Origin: CAVQFB01 sp963711675
GTDB lineage: Bacteria > Acidobacteriota > Terriglobia > Terriglobales > Acidobacteriaceae
Reading direction: 5' to 3'
Length of the DNA stretch: 64,000 bases
Assembly (NCBI GenBank): GCA_963711675.1
Contig: CAVQFB010000018.1
Coordinates: 1 to 64,000 of the forward strand
The notes under the pieces are model-generated. The model did not search any database and was not told the origin of the DNA. It saw nothing but the letters and a program-made list of their open reading frames with translations. Each line of letters opens with the position of its first letter. Position 1 is the first letter of the stretch. A program made the translations under genes and the position numbers. Below are positions 36,474 through 46,397 of the stretch, piece by piece.

Positions 36474-36619
36474 GCGGAAGAGAGTAATCCGAGAATGAGG
36501 AGTTGAGCAAGAAAACGCACTCTACCTATGAGACATTGGCCGATTCTAGCGAATGGAATTCCCCGCGGAATCCTGAGTGCGGCTGATTTTCGAAGGAGCC
36601 CGGGAAGAAGCACCTACCG

Positions 36620-37237
36620 TTACCGCCCGAAGGAAACCTCCACCATCACTTTGGAGTCCCTTGGCGTTCCGTCCTCCAATGCGGGTTCCCACCGCCACAA
36701 CTTGATTGCCTCTACGGCGTTCTCGTCCAGGCCATATCCGAGGCCTTTCGTTACGCTTATGTCGCGGGCTTTCCCATCGATGCCGATCGTGAGCAAGAGA
36801 GTCACGACGCCTTGCACGTGCGCTTTGCGAGCCTGCTCCGTAAGCTCCGCCAGTGGACCGTACGCCAGCACGGCGGCAACTTTTCCCGTCTTCGGACGAA
36901 ATGCGTTGCAGTTGGGAATGTAAGGCGTCGAGGGAGCGGGAAGGTCGACCGGATCAAAGCGGCCTTTTTTTCGCGATACAAAAGTAACCCCAATATACCC
37001 TTCTTGATTTTCCTTTGTCTTAACTTTTAACCACGGTCCTTCGCGTCCCAGCACATTAACTTTCTCGCCGCAACTGAGGGTTCCAACCGTCTGTTCGACG
37101 CAAGGATTAGAGCGCATTCCTATTGACTGGTGTTTGTCCCCTGGGGAGCAATTAATGTAACCCCAGTTACTAGCATTTTCAGCTAACGTTGGTAAAACAA
37201 ACGCCAGGCAAAACGCCAGCCTTTGAATTATTCGCAT
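36620..37237 (-). CDS. Exported SH3b plus TonB C-terminal-like domain protein
   Basis: 205 residues. Signal peptide MRIIQRLAFCLAFVLPTLAE. Residues about 27-90 resemble a bacterial SH3 domain (SIGMRSNPCVEQTVGTLSCG, VNVLGREGPWLKVKTKENQE, GYIGVTFVS), the fold that usually binds cell-wall peptides. Residues about 125-205 are the TonB C-terminal fold (QARKAHVQGVVTLLLTIG, GLGYGLDENAVEAIKLWRWE, MVEVSF). The combination lacks the TonB transmembrane anchor and proline linker, so it is not an energy transducer in the classical sense. The gene is 89 bp downstream of korC and on the same strand, but functionally unrelated to it. Confidence 0.75.
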   Translation of the reverse strand: MRIIQRLAFCLAFVLPTLAENASNWGYINCSPGDKHQSIGMRSNPCVEQTVGTLSCGEKVNVLGREGPWLKVKTKENQEGYIGVTFVSRKKGRFDPVDLPAPSTPYIPNCNAFRPKTGKVAAVLAYGPLAELTEQARKAHVQGVVTLLLTIGIDGKARDISVTKGLGYGLDENAVEAIKLWRWEPALEDGTPRDSKVMVEVSFGR

Positions 37238-37326
37238 GGGGTAGAGTCTCGCAGGAGCTTACAGGGGCGTCAACGTCGGTCGCAACTATGGATCTGACGC
37301 GCCAGGTATTGCAATGGCGCGAGTTC

Positions 37327-37923
37327 TTATCCAATCCCGTCGAAGCATCCCGCAGCGACTTCGGCCGTTTCGTTGAGCACCGGAGTTGCTGTCGTGCCGT
37401 ATTCGAATCCCTTTTCAAAGGCTTTCAGGTTCAGTTCGCGGAAGTTTGAGGGAACGGAGTCAGCTACCGCTTTGCGGACGGCGTCAGGATCGAGCAGATG
37501 TGTAACCGCAGTGAAGAAGCCGACCATCACGGAGTTCAGCACCATGCGTTTGCCGAGTTCTTCAGCGATGCGAGTAGCGGGAATGCTGTAAATCTTCGTT
37601 CTCGAGGGTACGTCGTCAACGCGAACCAGGTCCTGCTCTACGATCAGGATGCCGCCTTCTTTCAGCTCGGGCGCGAAGCGCGTGTAGGCTTCCTGCGACA
37701 TGACGACAAGAATGTCAGGACGGCTCACATACGGATACAGAACCGGAGAACCGGAAAGGATAAGCTGTGCGCTGCAGGCGCCGCCGCGAGCTTCCGGGCC
37801 GAAGTTCTGGGTCATGGTGGCGAACTCGCCCTGAAAGATGGACGTGGCTTTGCCGAGGATGATGGCGGAGAGTATTACGCCCTGTCCACCGAAGCCGGCG
37901 ATACGAATTTCGGTTAGCTGCAT
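37327..37923 (-). CDS. korC: 2-oxoacid:ferredoxin oxidoreductase, gamma subunit
   Basis: 198 residues from the ATG at 37923, inside the end of korB (10-bp overlap). A longer open frame reaches 38193 but only duplicates korB sequence in another frame. IRIAGFGGQGVILSAIILGK is the nucleotide-like N-terminal motif of the POR/KOR gamma family, followed by MTQNFGPEARGGACSAQLIL, also characteristic, and DILVVMSQEAYTRF. The gamma chain completes the CoA-binding enzyme that oxidises 2-oxoglutarate or a related 2-oxoacid to acyl-CoA with reduction of ferredoxin. It is the last gene of korDABC. Confidence 0.9.
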   Translation of the reverse strand: MQLTEIRIAGFGGQGVILSAIILGKATSIFQGEFATMTQNFGPEARGGACSAQLILSGSPVLYPYVSRPDILVVMSQEAYTRFAPELKEGGILIVEQDLVRVDDVPSRTKIYSIPATRIAEELGKRMVLNSVMVGFFTAVTHLLDPDAVRKAVADSVPSNFRELNLKAFEKGFEYGTTATPVLNETAEVAAGCFDGIG

Positions 37924-38800
37924 ACGGTTTCCTCGCTGCATGCCGAGCCATCGCACGCGCCGTCGCAATCGACGTAGCGGTCGCCCAGCGATGCCTCCAG
38001 CTGTGCATGCATGAGGGCGGAGTAGTCGGGACGATCGCGGTCGACAAACTTTCCTACGACAATCTCGCCCGTCATCGTCAGCCCGACCTCGCTGGTGGGT
38101 GCCCCGTGACGGATCTTGCTCTTCTCTTTGTAATACTTCATGGTGTCGAGGCCGTCCCCGAGGCGATTGCGCCGTTGGTAGAGCGTTGGACACGGCGAAA
38201 TCACCTCGATGAAACTGAACCCTTTCTTCTGGAACGCTTCGCTGATGGCGCGCGCCAGTTGGCGGACGTGGAAAGTGGTCCAGCGAGCGACGTAAACGGC
38301 GCCCGCGGCCTCGACGAGGTGGGGAAGATTGAAAGCCGGCTCAAAAGTGCCGTAGGGAGAAGTCGATGTGATGGCGTGATCGGGCGTGGTGGGCGCGGTC
38401 TGGCCGCCGGTCATCGCGTAAATCAGGTTGTTGACGCAGATAACTTTGAGATCGATGTTCCGGCGCGCGGCGTGGATCAGGTGATTGCCGCCGATCGCGG
38501 AGAGATCACCGTCGCCGGAGTAGACGACCACGTTCAGCTTCGGGTTCGCCAGCTTCAGCCCTGTGGCGAATGGAATAGCACGACCGTGCGTGGTGTGGAA
38601 CGAATCGAGTTTTACGTATCCCGCGACGCGCCCAGTACAGCCGATGCCGGAGACCAGCGCAAGCGACTGGAGGTCAATCTTCGATTCGATCAAGGCGCGC
38701 GCGAAAGAGTTCACGGTGGTGCCGATGCCGCAACCCGGACACCAGATGTGGGGCATGCGATCCGTGCGCAGAAAAGGCTCAACCGGATTGAGGATCGAGT

Positions 38801-38804
<4 letters not shown>
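37914..38804 (-). CDS. korB: 2-oxoacid:ferredoxin oxidoreductase, beta (TPP-binding) subunit
   Basis: About 296 residues. The ATG at 38804 overlaps the korA stop (ATGA) and has GGAGG at 7-base spacing. The ATG at 38810 is too close to it. RMPHIWCPGCGIGTTVNSFA holds the conserved CxGCG, and GIGCTGRVAGYVKLDSFHTTHGRA, FATGLKLANPKLNVVVYSGDGDLSAIGGNHLI (with the TPP motif GDGDLsaIGgNh) and NNLIYAMTGGQ complete the thiamine pyrophosphate domain. Beta subunits carry the TPP and one iron-sulfur cluster and perform the decarboxylation. The sequence is of the 2-oxoglutarate type (TTHGRAxxFATG). Confidence 0.92.
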
Positions 38805-39934
<1,130 letters not shown>

Positions 39935-39947
39935 CACGCCACGGGGA

Positions 39948-40208
39948 TCAGCTTTCAACGGTGGCCTCCTTATTATGCGCGGGGCCTTTGGCCGGGCTGA
40001 GCTTGTGGGCGTAGATGGCAAAGTCGGGGCAATACATGCCGCACAGGTCGCAGCCACTGCACTTCTCCGGGGCGATGACGTGAGGCGGGTGATATCCCTT
40101 CGAGTTGAAAGCCGAGGAGAGCGCCAGAACTTTTGTGGGGCAGAACTCAACACAAAAGCCGCAGGACTTGCAGCGCTCCACGATGATGGAAACCTGTCCT
40201 TTTGCCAC
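39948..40208 (-). CDS. korD: 2-oxoacid:ferredoxin oxidoreductase, ferredoxin (delta) subunit
   Basis: 86 residues from a GTG start, with GGGGGTGAA upstream. Two 4Fe-4S motifs are visible, CKSCGFCVEFCP and CSGCDLCGMYCP, both CxxCxxCxxxCP. Such 2[4Fe-4S] ferredoxin-like subunits wire electrons out of POR/KOR enzymes. It is the first gene of the korDABC operon, transcribed leftward. The start region lies about 75 bp from a CRP/FNR-like palindrome. Confidence 0.92.
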   Translation of the reverse strand: MAKGQVSIIVERCKSCGFCVEFCPTKVLALSSAFNSKGYHPPHVIAPEKCSGCDLCGMYCPDFAIYAHKLSPAKGPAHNKEATVES

Positions 40209-40282
40209 TTCACCCCCACGCGGGAACGAAGATCGCTCCCCGATTCAGGACTAGATTATGAATTGCGGAGGTCGCACCGGGG

Positions 40283-40298
40283 TGTGATAGAGGTCACG
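40283..40298. promoter_or_regulatory. CRP-like site upstream of korDABC
   Basis: TGTGA (40283-40287), six bases, TCACG (40294-40298) is close to the CRP consensus TGTGA-N6-TCACA. It lies 75-90 bp upstream of korD, between korD and the convergent end of the nitroreductase gene. Placement suits control of the kor operon. Confidence 0.4.
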
Positions 40299-40384
40299 GA
40301 CTTATGTGAGGTAAGGCACGGATCCGGCCTGTTCGCGGAGGCCCAAACGTGGAAATAGAAGGATCTAAAAAGGTTGCGCCTCAG

Positions 40385-41933
40385 CTATTTCGGCGGATTG
40401 TGCTTGGCGCTCTTGCCCAGCGCCACCAGAAAGATTGCGCTCTTGCCCTTGGCCTGGGGAGAGAAGAAGCTGACGACGTCATCGTCGTAAAAGGTGAGGC
40501 CAGTCGCCCCAAAATTCTGTGCGTAGGCTGCAAGATAAAGTTTGCCGCCAACGATGCCGGCTTCGAGCTGCGCAGCGCGGTAGCCGCGATTTCCCAGCCG
40601 CGCCAGAACGTTTTCGAGGTCGGCGAGGAAGAAAATGTCGGCTGCGGCGTCACCCGGCAAGTCTTGTTCGAGGCCGAGATATTTTGCTTTGTCGCGAAAG
40701 GCGCCCTTCTTCAAATAGTTCAAACTTCTTGCTGGTGCGGTCGTAGAAATAAGCGCCGGGGTCGAGGCCGACCACGCTGTTCACGATCACATAGAGATCG
40801 TTGAGATGAGGGGCTGTGGGCGAGAGGAAGTCGGCGGGTATGCCGCGTGTTGCGAAGTCCAGCGCCGTTGAAAGTTGCTGAAGGGTGATCGGATCGCTGG
40901 AGAACTTGCGCGTGGAGCCGCGGCGGAGAATGACCTGCTCGACCGTGTCGCGGGAGAGTTTGGGATTCAGTGGCTCGGAAGTGGCGGCGCTCGCGGAATT
41001 CGTGTCGGTCGCCGCACCCGCCGAAACCGCATGACGCCACGCCTCCACTTCTTCCGGCAGAGTGAAAGATGAGGCTTCGTGCATCTGGCGCATCGCGGGA
41101 TAGTCCACCTCTGTCTTCGAGTAGGGAACCACGGACAATCTGAGCGGGGTGACCGGGGCCGCTGGCAGAATGTTGGGAGACGCGACATATCCCACGGGAA
41201 CGAGCGAGAGCGCAACTTCACGCCGCGTATCGAGATCGAGCAGAGCGTTGATATCGCGATCGACGAAGCCGGTGATCACTCTTGCGGGAAATGCCTGCGC
41301 GGTTGTGATGGCAAGCGCATTGGCCAGGAGAGTGCCGTTGTCCCAGCCAAAATGGCGGTAGGTGCGTGAGCGATACTTCCATGCGTTGCGCCAGTAGATG
41401 CCCGTACAAATAATGGTGAGTGGTGCGTGGGCGATGGAAGGTTCGCCGTTAGTGGCTTTGACGATTACGTCGCGAAAATCGCCCTTGCGCAGTTCGCGCA
41501 GCCCGGATTCCGCCACTCCATAGTGATAGACGCCTGCGGCAAGTCCGGGCAGGTCGCCGCAGACGACGTACAGCTCAATTTCATAGAGAGCGCCGGTGCA
41601 GGCGGCAGCACGAAAGAAGATTTCGCCGCCCTCGTGTTTACGGCTGCGTGTGACGCCGGCGGAGAAGAAGAGCAGTTGAGCGAGAGCTTCAAGATCGGGT
41701 ACGGCATCTGCGGATGGACTGACGGCCGGAGAGGAAATGGCTGAGAGCGCCGCGACGCCGGTCTGTTTGAAGTCGCGCGGCAGACGCATGACTTCGAGCG
41801 TGGGATAGATCTTAAAGAGAAGCGGCTTGTTTTCCCAATCGAGAAAGTGCGGATGCGTCCGGATGCTCAGGTACGAGTGTTTTGTGCCGTTGTGATATTT
41901 ACGGGCAGCATCGATATCGCGATTCGAACTCAC
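40385..41933 (-). pseudogene. SagB/ThcOx-type nitroreductase (two-domain), one frameshift near the 3' end
   Basis: The first 410 codons encode YHNGTKHSYLSIRTHPHFLD, LPRDF, LLFFSAGVTRSRKHEGGEIF, RAAACTGALYEIELYVVCGD and GLAAGVYHYGVAE (first nitroreductase half), then QVILRRGSTRKFSSDPITLQ and LNDLYVIVNSVVGLDPGAYF (second half). This is the SagB-type dehydrogenase family of FMN oxidoreductases. After FELFEEG the frame shifts: GAFRDKAKYLGLEQDLPGDA, SFFSPQAKGK and the end SAKHNPPK are read one frame over, consistent with one surplus G in GGGCGCC near 40710. The unbroken protein would be about 516 residues. Its ATG overlaps the stop of the betaine-binding-protein gene. Confidence 0.85.
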
Positions 41934-42868
41934 TGCAGCCCTTTCTTCCTGAGAAATTCCGCGACCACGTCCTTGGGGTCACGATGTTGCCCGTCGACGG
42001 CATAGTTCAGTTGGCGCATCTCTTCGTCAGAAATCTTGTTCGCCAGTTCAGCCAGCGCTACGCGCAGTTCAGGATGCCGCGAGAGTGTCTGCGCGCGAAC
42101 AACGGGGACCGCCTCGTAGGGCGGAAAGTAGTGGCGATCGTCGTCGAGCACGAAGAAATCAAACGCCGGAATGAGGCCATCGGTTGTGTTGCCGGCGATG
42201 AGGTCAACCTGTTTGTCTTTGAGCGCGCGATTGAGCAAACCGAGATCCATGATGCGCGGTTGGTCGGCGAAGCGCAACCCGTACGTTGCCACCAACCCTT
42301 TGTAGCCGTCGGGGCGTTCCATGAATTCATAGCCGAAGCCGGGCCGCCATTGCGGAGCATAGGCGGAGGCCTGGGAGATGGTTTGCAGGCGTAACCGTCG
42401 CGCCTCTTCACCACGAATTTCGATAGCGAAGGTGTCGTTGAATCCGAGCGTGGGCCCAACCTCCAGATTGAAGCGCCGCGCGTAGTCGGTCTTCACGCGT
42501 TCGAATACCTGTTCGCGGTTGCCTTGGGGTTGCTCCTTCAAGACTGCGGTCAGCGCGGTGCCCGTATATTCCGGATAGATATCAATTCGGCCCGCCAGGA
42601 TGGCCTGCTGGCATATAAAAGTTCCCGCGAGATAGAAGCGGCGCTCCACCTGGAGCTTGGTCTTCGACTCGATCTGCTGGGCGATGAGTTCGCCGAGGAC
42701 GAGTTGTTCGGTGAAATTCTTGGACCCGATGACGACGACGTTCTCGCGCGAGGGAAGGCACGAAGGAAGAAGGAGCAGGCCGAGGAGGACCGTCAGCAAT
42801 CCGCGCGGGAATGGGAGTGGGGAAGTGTTTGCTGCGGATTCGGTCCCAGTGAGGCCGGCGATGCTCAT
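41930..42868 (-). CDS. osmX: Osmoprotectant (glycine betaine/choline) ABC transporter, substrate-binding lipoprotein
   Basis: 312 residues. The N-terminus has a hydrophobic stretch ending LLLLPSC, a lipobox, so the protein is lipid-anchored. ENVVVIGSKNFTEQLVLGEL, KTKLQVERRFYLAGTFICQQ, GRIDIYPEYTGTALTAVLKE, TFAIEIRGEEARRL and DLIAGNTTDGLIPAFDFFVL form the OpuAC/ProX-type quaternary-amine-binding fold. It delivers ligands to the OsmW/OsmV importer. The downstream SagB-type gene overlaps its stop by four bases, so the operon is osmV-osmW-osmX-sagB, a linkage not typical for osmoprotection. The ligand may therefore not be betaine. Confidence 0.88.
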   Translation of the reverse strand: MSIAGLTGTESAANTSPLPFPRGLLTVLLGLLLLPSCLPSRENVVVIGSKNFTEQLVLGELIAQQIESKTKLQVERRFYLAGTFICQQAILAGRIDIYPEYTGTALTAVLKEQPQGNREQVFERVKTDYARRFNLEVGPTLGFNDTFAIEIRGEEARRLRLQTISQASAYAPQWRPGFGYEFMERPDGYKGLVATYGLRFADQPRIMDLGLLNRALKDKQVDLIAGNTTDGLIPAFDFFVLDDDRHYFPPYEAVPVVRAQTLSRHPELRVALAELANKISDEEMRQLNYAVDGQHRDPKDVVAEFLRKKGLQ

Positions 42869-42921
42869 GGTTGATTGGAATCTTGCGCGGTCCGTGTCAG
42901 TGAAAGCGCAGGCATCGGCGG

Positions 42922-43554
42922 CTAGCGCGGCTGGAGCCGCTTTTCCAGCAGCCCAAACCCGAAATCGGCCAGAATTGCCAGTAGAGCCGCGGGAACCGCG
43001 CCGGCCAGAATGACCTGATTGTTCACCATCGCCAATCCGCGAAAGATGAATTCACCAAGCCCACCGGCGCCGATAGCGGCGGCGATGGTGGCGAGGCCGA
43101 CGGAGATGACCGTGGCCACGCGAATGCCCGCGATGATGACGCTCAGAGCCAGCGGGAGTTCCACCTGAAACAAAAGTTGGCGATCCGTCATGCCCATGCC
43201 GCGGCCCGCTTCGACGACGGCGTGATCGACGCCCGTGATTCCCGCGTAGGTATTACGGATCATCGGCAAGAGAGCGTACAAAGTGAGCGCGAGAATCGCC
43301 AGACGGTCGGCACGCTCTCCGATCCAAGGTGCAGGCAGAAGGAAACCGAACAGAGCGAGGCTGGGAATAGTTTGAATGATGTTCGCACTGCCAAGCACGG
43401 GCTTGTTCAGCCGGGGATAGCGCGTGATCAGAATGCCGAGCGGAACGCCGATCAAGACTGCGAGAACGGTGGAAACTCCGACCAGCCACAGGTGTTCCGC
43501 GGTGAGTTCAACCACCTGTGAGCGGTTCTGAACCATGAAGTGCCAGAAGTTCAC
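42922..43554 (-). CDS. osmW: Osmoprotectant ABC transporter permease
   Basis: 210 residues with about five transmembrane helices: AEHLWLVGVSTVLAVLIGVP, NIIQTIPSLALFGFLLP, RLAILALTLYALLPMIRNTY, LALSVIIAGIRVATVISVGL and VILAGAVPAALLAILADFGF. AIGAGGLGEFIFRGLAMVNN is the EAA-like cytoplasmic loop (GAGGLG) that contacts the ATPase. This is the OpuCB/YehY-type permease fold. Its start overlaps the ATPase stop (43551-43554). Confidence 0.9.
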   Translation of the reverse strand: MNFWHFMVQNRSQVVELTAEHLWLVGVSTVLAVLIGVPLGILITRYPRLNKPVLGSANIIQTIPSLALFGFLLPAPWIGERADRLAILALTLYALLPMIRNTYAGITGVDHAVVEAGRGMGMTDRQLLFQVELPLALSVIIAGIRVATVISVGLATIAAAIGAGGLGEFIFRGLAMVNNQVILAGAVPAALLAILADFGFGLLEKRLQPR

Positions 43555-44333
43555 ACCACCTCCCGCCGCCTGAAGAGTTGCAAGTCGGTCTGAAACGCCT
43601 CCATATAAGCCTGAACGAGCGGCTCCTTCGATTGCACGAATTCCTCCGGCGTGTGCACCGCGACGAGAGAGCCTGCTTCTAGCAAAGCGATCCGCGACCC
43701 TAACAGCAACGCTTCGCGCATGTCATGGGTGACGAAGACGACAGTTTTGTGAAGACGTTCCTGCAGCGACGCAAATTCGCGCTGCAGTTCGGCGCGAGTG
43801 ATAGGGTCGAGTGCACCGAAAGGTTCGTCCATCAGGAGAATCGGGGGATCGGCGGCCAATGCTCGCGCAACGCCCACGCGCTGCCGCTGGCCTCCGGAGA
43901 GTTCCCTGGGATAGCGCGATGCAATTTGCGAGTCGAGACCCATCAACTGCAGAAGTTCGTCGACACGCTTTTTTGTGCGCTCGGCGGGCCAGCTTTCGAT
44001 TCTCGGAACCAGCGCGATGTTGCGCTCCACGGTGAAATGAGGGAATAGGCCGACATCCTGAATGACGTAGCCAATCATGCGCCGCAAGCGAATCACATCC
44101 CAGGTGGTGGTTGGACGGCCGTCCACGCGAACTTCGCCGTCGCTCGGCTGAAGAAGGGAATTGATGAGTTTCAGAGTTGTGGTTTTGCCGGAACCACTGC
44201 GTCCCAGCAGCACGAGCGTCTCACCGCGCTCGACCTGAAGGTTTAACTCACGCAGGAGCTCATGGGTGCCGTTGATGCGAAAGCTGACTTGCCGGAAGTC
44301 GATGGCGGCGCCGTTGGCGGGGGCAGAAGGCAT
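43551..44333 (-). CDS. osmV: Osmoprotectant ABC transporter ATP-binding protein
   Basis: 260 residues. Walker A GRSGSGKTTTLKLI, Q-loop GYVIQDVGLFPHFTVERNI, signature PRELSGGQRQRVGVARALAA, Walker B ILLMDEPFGALDPITRAELQ and H-loop FVTHDMREALLLGSRI are all intact. The family is the OpuCA/ProV-like ATPase but without the C-terminal CBS domains. The gene is first of osmVWX-sagB, transcribed leftward. It is separated by 138 bp from npdG. Confidence 0.92.
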   Translation of the reverse strand: MPSAPANGAAIDFRQVSFRINGTHELLRELNLQVERGETLVLLGRSGSGKTTTLKLINSLLQPSDGEVRVDGRPTTTWDVIRLRRMIGYVIQDVGLFPHFTVERNIALVPRIESWPAERTKKRVDELLQLMGLDSQIASRYPRELSGGQRQRVGVARALAADPPILLMDEPFGALDPITRAELQREFASLQERLHKTVVFVTHDMREALLLGSRIALLEAGSLVAVHTPEEFVQSKEPLVQAYMEAFQTDLQLFRRREVV

Positions 44334-44471
44334 AACAAGTAATTTCTAATTCAATTTGGATCGGCGAGCGAGGCCCGAGATGCCAAAACTTTTTGGCGCG
44401 ATGAGCCTGGAAATTCTGACCGCTGACTGACAATGACTGATCCGATTATCTCAATTTCCGCGCGAATTTCG

Positions 44472-45158
44472 CTATGAACGGTAAGAAATGTCGGGCAGTC
44501 CGGTGATGCGAATGCCGGAGTGGCCTTTGTGGCGGATATTGAGCGCGATCAGCAACGCGGTGACCTGCTCCACGATGCGCGCATTCTCCAGCTTGCCGCC
44601 GTCGATGGCGCGTACTCCGGGAATTTTGACAGCCAAATCGGAAGCGACTTGGGTTGCGTTGGGATCGTCGCTGCAGATGATGACATCGCATTCCACGGGG
44701 GAGTTGGCGTTGGTGAGATCGGCGGAAATATTGTGAAACGCAGCCACTACCGTGACACCCTTGGGGACCAGTTCGGCTGTCTGTTGCGCGGCCGAGCCTT
44801 GCCAGACGCCAAGAGTGCGCGTTGCGCGCCCGCCCACGCCGCTCGCCAGCGGGACCGTGGCATCGATCAGAATACTGCCGGGACGAATGGCGGGCTTGAG
44901 TTGCTTCAACAGTGCCGCCTGGCCTTCGAAGGGAACGGTCAACACGAGGAGGTCGGTGGCGGCGCATGCTGCGGAATTTTCCGCGCCGGTGACCTGAGCG
45001 TTAGGGCCGACCTGCTCCTTGATTTTAGCGGCAGCAGCTTGGGCACGAGTTGCATCCCGCGATCCGATGATTACGGTTTCCCCGGCCCGCGCCCAGCGCA
45101 AAGCCAAACCCATCCCTGCCGGACCGGTGCCGCCCAGGACCGCGATCGGCTTGCTCAT
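44472..45158 (-). CDS. npdG: NADPH-dependent F420 reductase
   Basis: 228 residues. MSKPIAVLGGTGPAGMGLAL begins with the dinucleotide motif GGTGPAG, then VIIGSRDATRAQAAAAKI, TDLLVLTVPFEGQAALLKQ, GSILIDATVPLASG and HNISADLTNANSPVECDVII. This is the Fno/NpdG family (NADPH:F420 oxidoreductase), which reduces coenzyme F420 with NADPH in bacteria. Its ATG overlaps the cofH stop (45155-45158). It is last of the six-gene F420 operon and supplies the F420H2 that the coenzyme users need. Confidence 0.9.
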   Translation of the reverse strand: MSKPIAVLGGTGPAGMGLALRWARAGETVIIGSRDATRAQAAAAKIKEQVGPNAQVTGAENSAACAATDLLVLTVPFEGQAALLKQLKPAIRPGSILIDATVPLASGVGGRATRTLGVWQGSAAQQTAELVPKGVTVVAAFHNISADLTNANSPVECDVIICSDDPNATQVASDLAVKIPGVRAIDGGKLENARIVEQVTALLIALNIRHKGHSGIRITGLPDISYRS

Positions 45159-46387
45159 GCGAACTCCGGCTCGAGGCTGTGCTCGCTGGTGAATTCCTCA
45201 GTTGCCAGCTTGATCGTCATACGGGTGTAGGTAGTGTTTCGCTCCGCCGGAATGCGGCCAATCTCGAGAATCAAATTCTGGAATTCTTCCGGGCTGGTGT
45301 ACTGACCCGCCGTCGCGCCAGCTTCGCGAGAAATATTCTCTTCCATCAGGGTGCCGCCGTAGTCGTTTGCGCCTGCATGCAGGCACAGCTGAGAGAGATT
45401 GCGATTCAGCTTCACCCAGGAGACTTGAATATTGTTGATGGATCCCGCCAGCATGACGCGGGCGAGGGCGTGGATCTTGAGGTGTTCTGCAAGCGTCGGG
45501 CCCGGACGCGACAGTCCCTGCTGGAAAAGCAGAGTATTCTGGTGCACAAATCCCAGGGGAACAAATTCGGTGAAGCCGCCGGTCTCGTTCTGAATTTCAC
45601 GGAAAAGAAGCAGCTGGTTGACCCAGTGCGCTGGAGTTTCGGAGTGACCGTACATGAGCGTGGACGTGGTGCGAATTCCGCAGCGGTGCGCGGTGCAGAT
45701 GATCTCCTTCCACTGCGCAGTCGAGAGCTTGTTGCGCGAGAGAACAAATCGCACCTCATCATCGAGGATCTCAGCTGCGGTGCCAGGTAAGGTGTCGAGA
45801 CCGTTGTCGCGCAACATCGACAAGTAGTCAGCGAGCGCCATGCCGGTGAGCTCGATGCCGTAGAGAATTTCCATGGGCGAGAAAGCGTGGATGTGTATGC
45901 CCGGCGTGGCATTCTTCACAGCGCGAAGGATGTCACGATAATAAAAAGGAGGGAGACCATGGGGCAGACCACCCTGGATGCAAACTTCAGTGGCGCCGAG
46001 TTCCCAGGCCTCGGTCGCCTTGCGGGCCACATCCTGAAGAGTCAGGAAGTACGAGTCGGATTCCCGCGGGCCCCGGCTGAAGGCGCAGAACTTGCATCCC
46101 ACGAAACAAACATTCGTAAAGTTGATATTACGATTGACGACGTACGTGACCAGATTGCCCGCGAGTTCACGACGGAGATCATCGGCGGCGACCAGCAACC
46201 CGAGCAGGTCATCGCCCTCCGAGTTCGCGAGCATGAGGCATTCTTCGCGGGAGAGAATGCTGCCATCCTGACGGTCGAGAACTTTTTCAAGCGCAGCGCG
46301 GGCCGCCGAGGTCATCCGCGGCACAATCTGGCTCCAGTCAAGGGCTGGGAAGTTTTCCAATTCGGCAGTTGGCAAAGTTCGGAGCAC
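45155..46387 (-). CDS. cofH: 5-amino-6-(D-ribitylamino)uracil--L-tyrosine 4-hydroxyphenyl transferase
   Basis: 410 residues. NRNINFTNVCFVGCKFCAFSRG holds the radical-SAM CxxxCxxC motif (C-FVG-C-KF-C), followed by LQDVARKATEAWELGATEVCIQGGLPHGLP, IHIHAFSPMEILYG, TLPGTAAEILDDEVRF, HRCGIRTTSTLMYGHSETPA and GANDYGGTLMEENISREAGA. These are the hallmarks of CofH, which makes the first half of the deazaflavin (Fo) from tyrosine and a ribityl-uracil. Here it is separate from CofG instead of the fused actinobacterial FbiC. It follows cofE by 10 bp and overlaps npdG. Confidence 0.93.
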   Translation of the reverse strand: MLRTLPTAELENFPALDWSQIVPRMTSAARAALEKVLDRQDGSILSREECLMLANSEGDDLLGLLVAADDLRRELAGNLVTYVVNRNINFTNVCFVGCKFCAFSRGPRESDSYFLTLQDVARKATEAWELGATEVCIQGGLPHGLPPFYYRDILRAVKNATPGIHIHAFSPMEILYGIELTGMALADYLSMLRDNGLDTLPGTAAEILDDEVRFVLSRNKLSTAQWKEIICTAHRCGIRTTSTLMYGHSETPAHWVNQLLLFREIQNETGGFTEFVPLGFVHQNTLLFQQGLSRPGPTLAEHLKIHALARVMLAGSINNIQVSWVKLNRNLSQLCLHAGANDYGGTLMEENISREAGATAGQYTSPEEFQNLILEIGRIPAERNTTYTRMTIKLATEEFTSEHSLEPEFA

Positions 46388-46397
46388 GACATCCTCC

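Noticed and set aside
37327..38193. 288-residue version of korC
   Set aside because: The first 90 residues are korB sequence read in another frame. The ATG at 37923 begins the family's conserved N-terminus.
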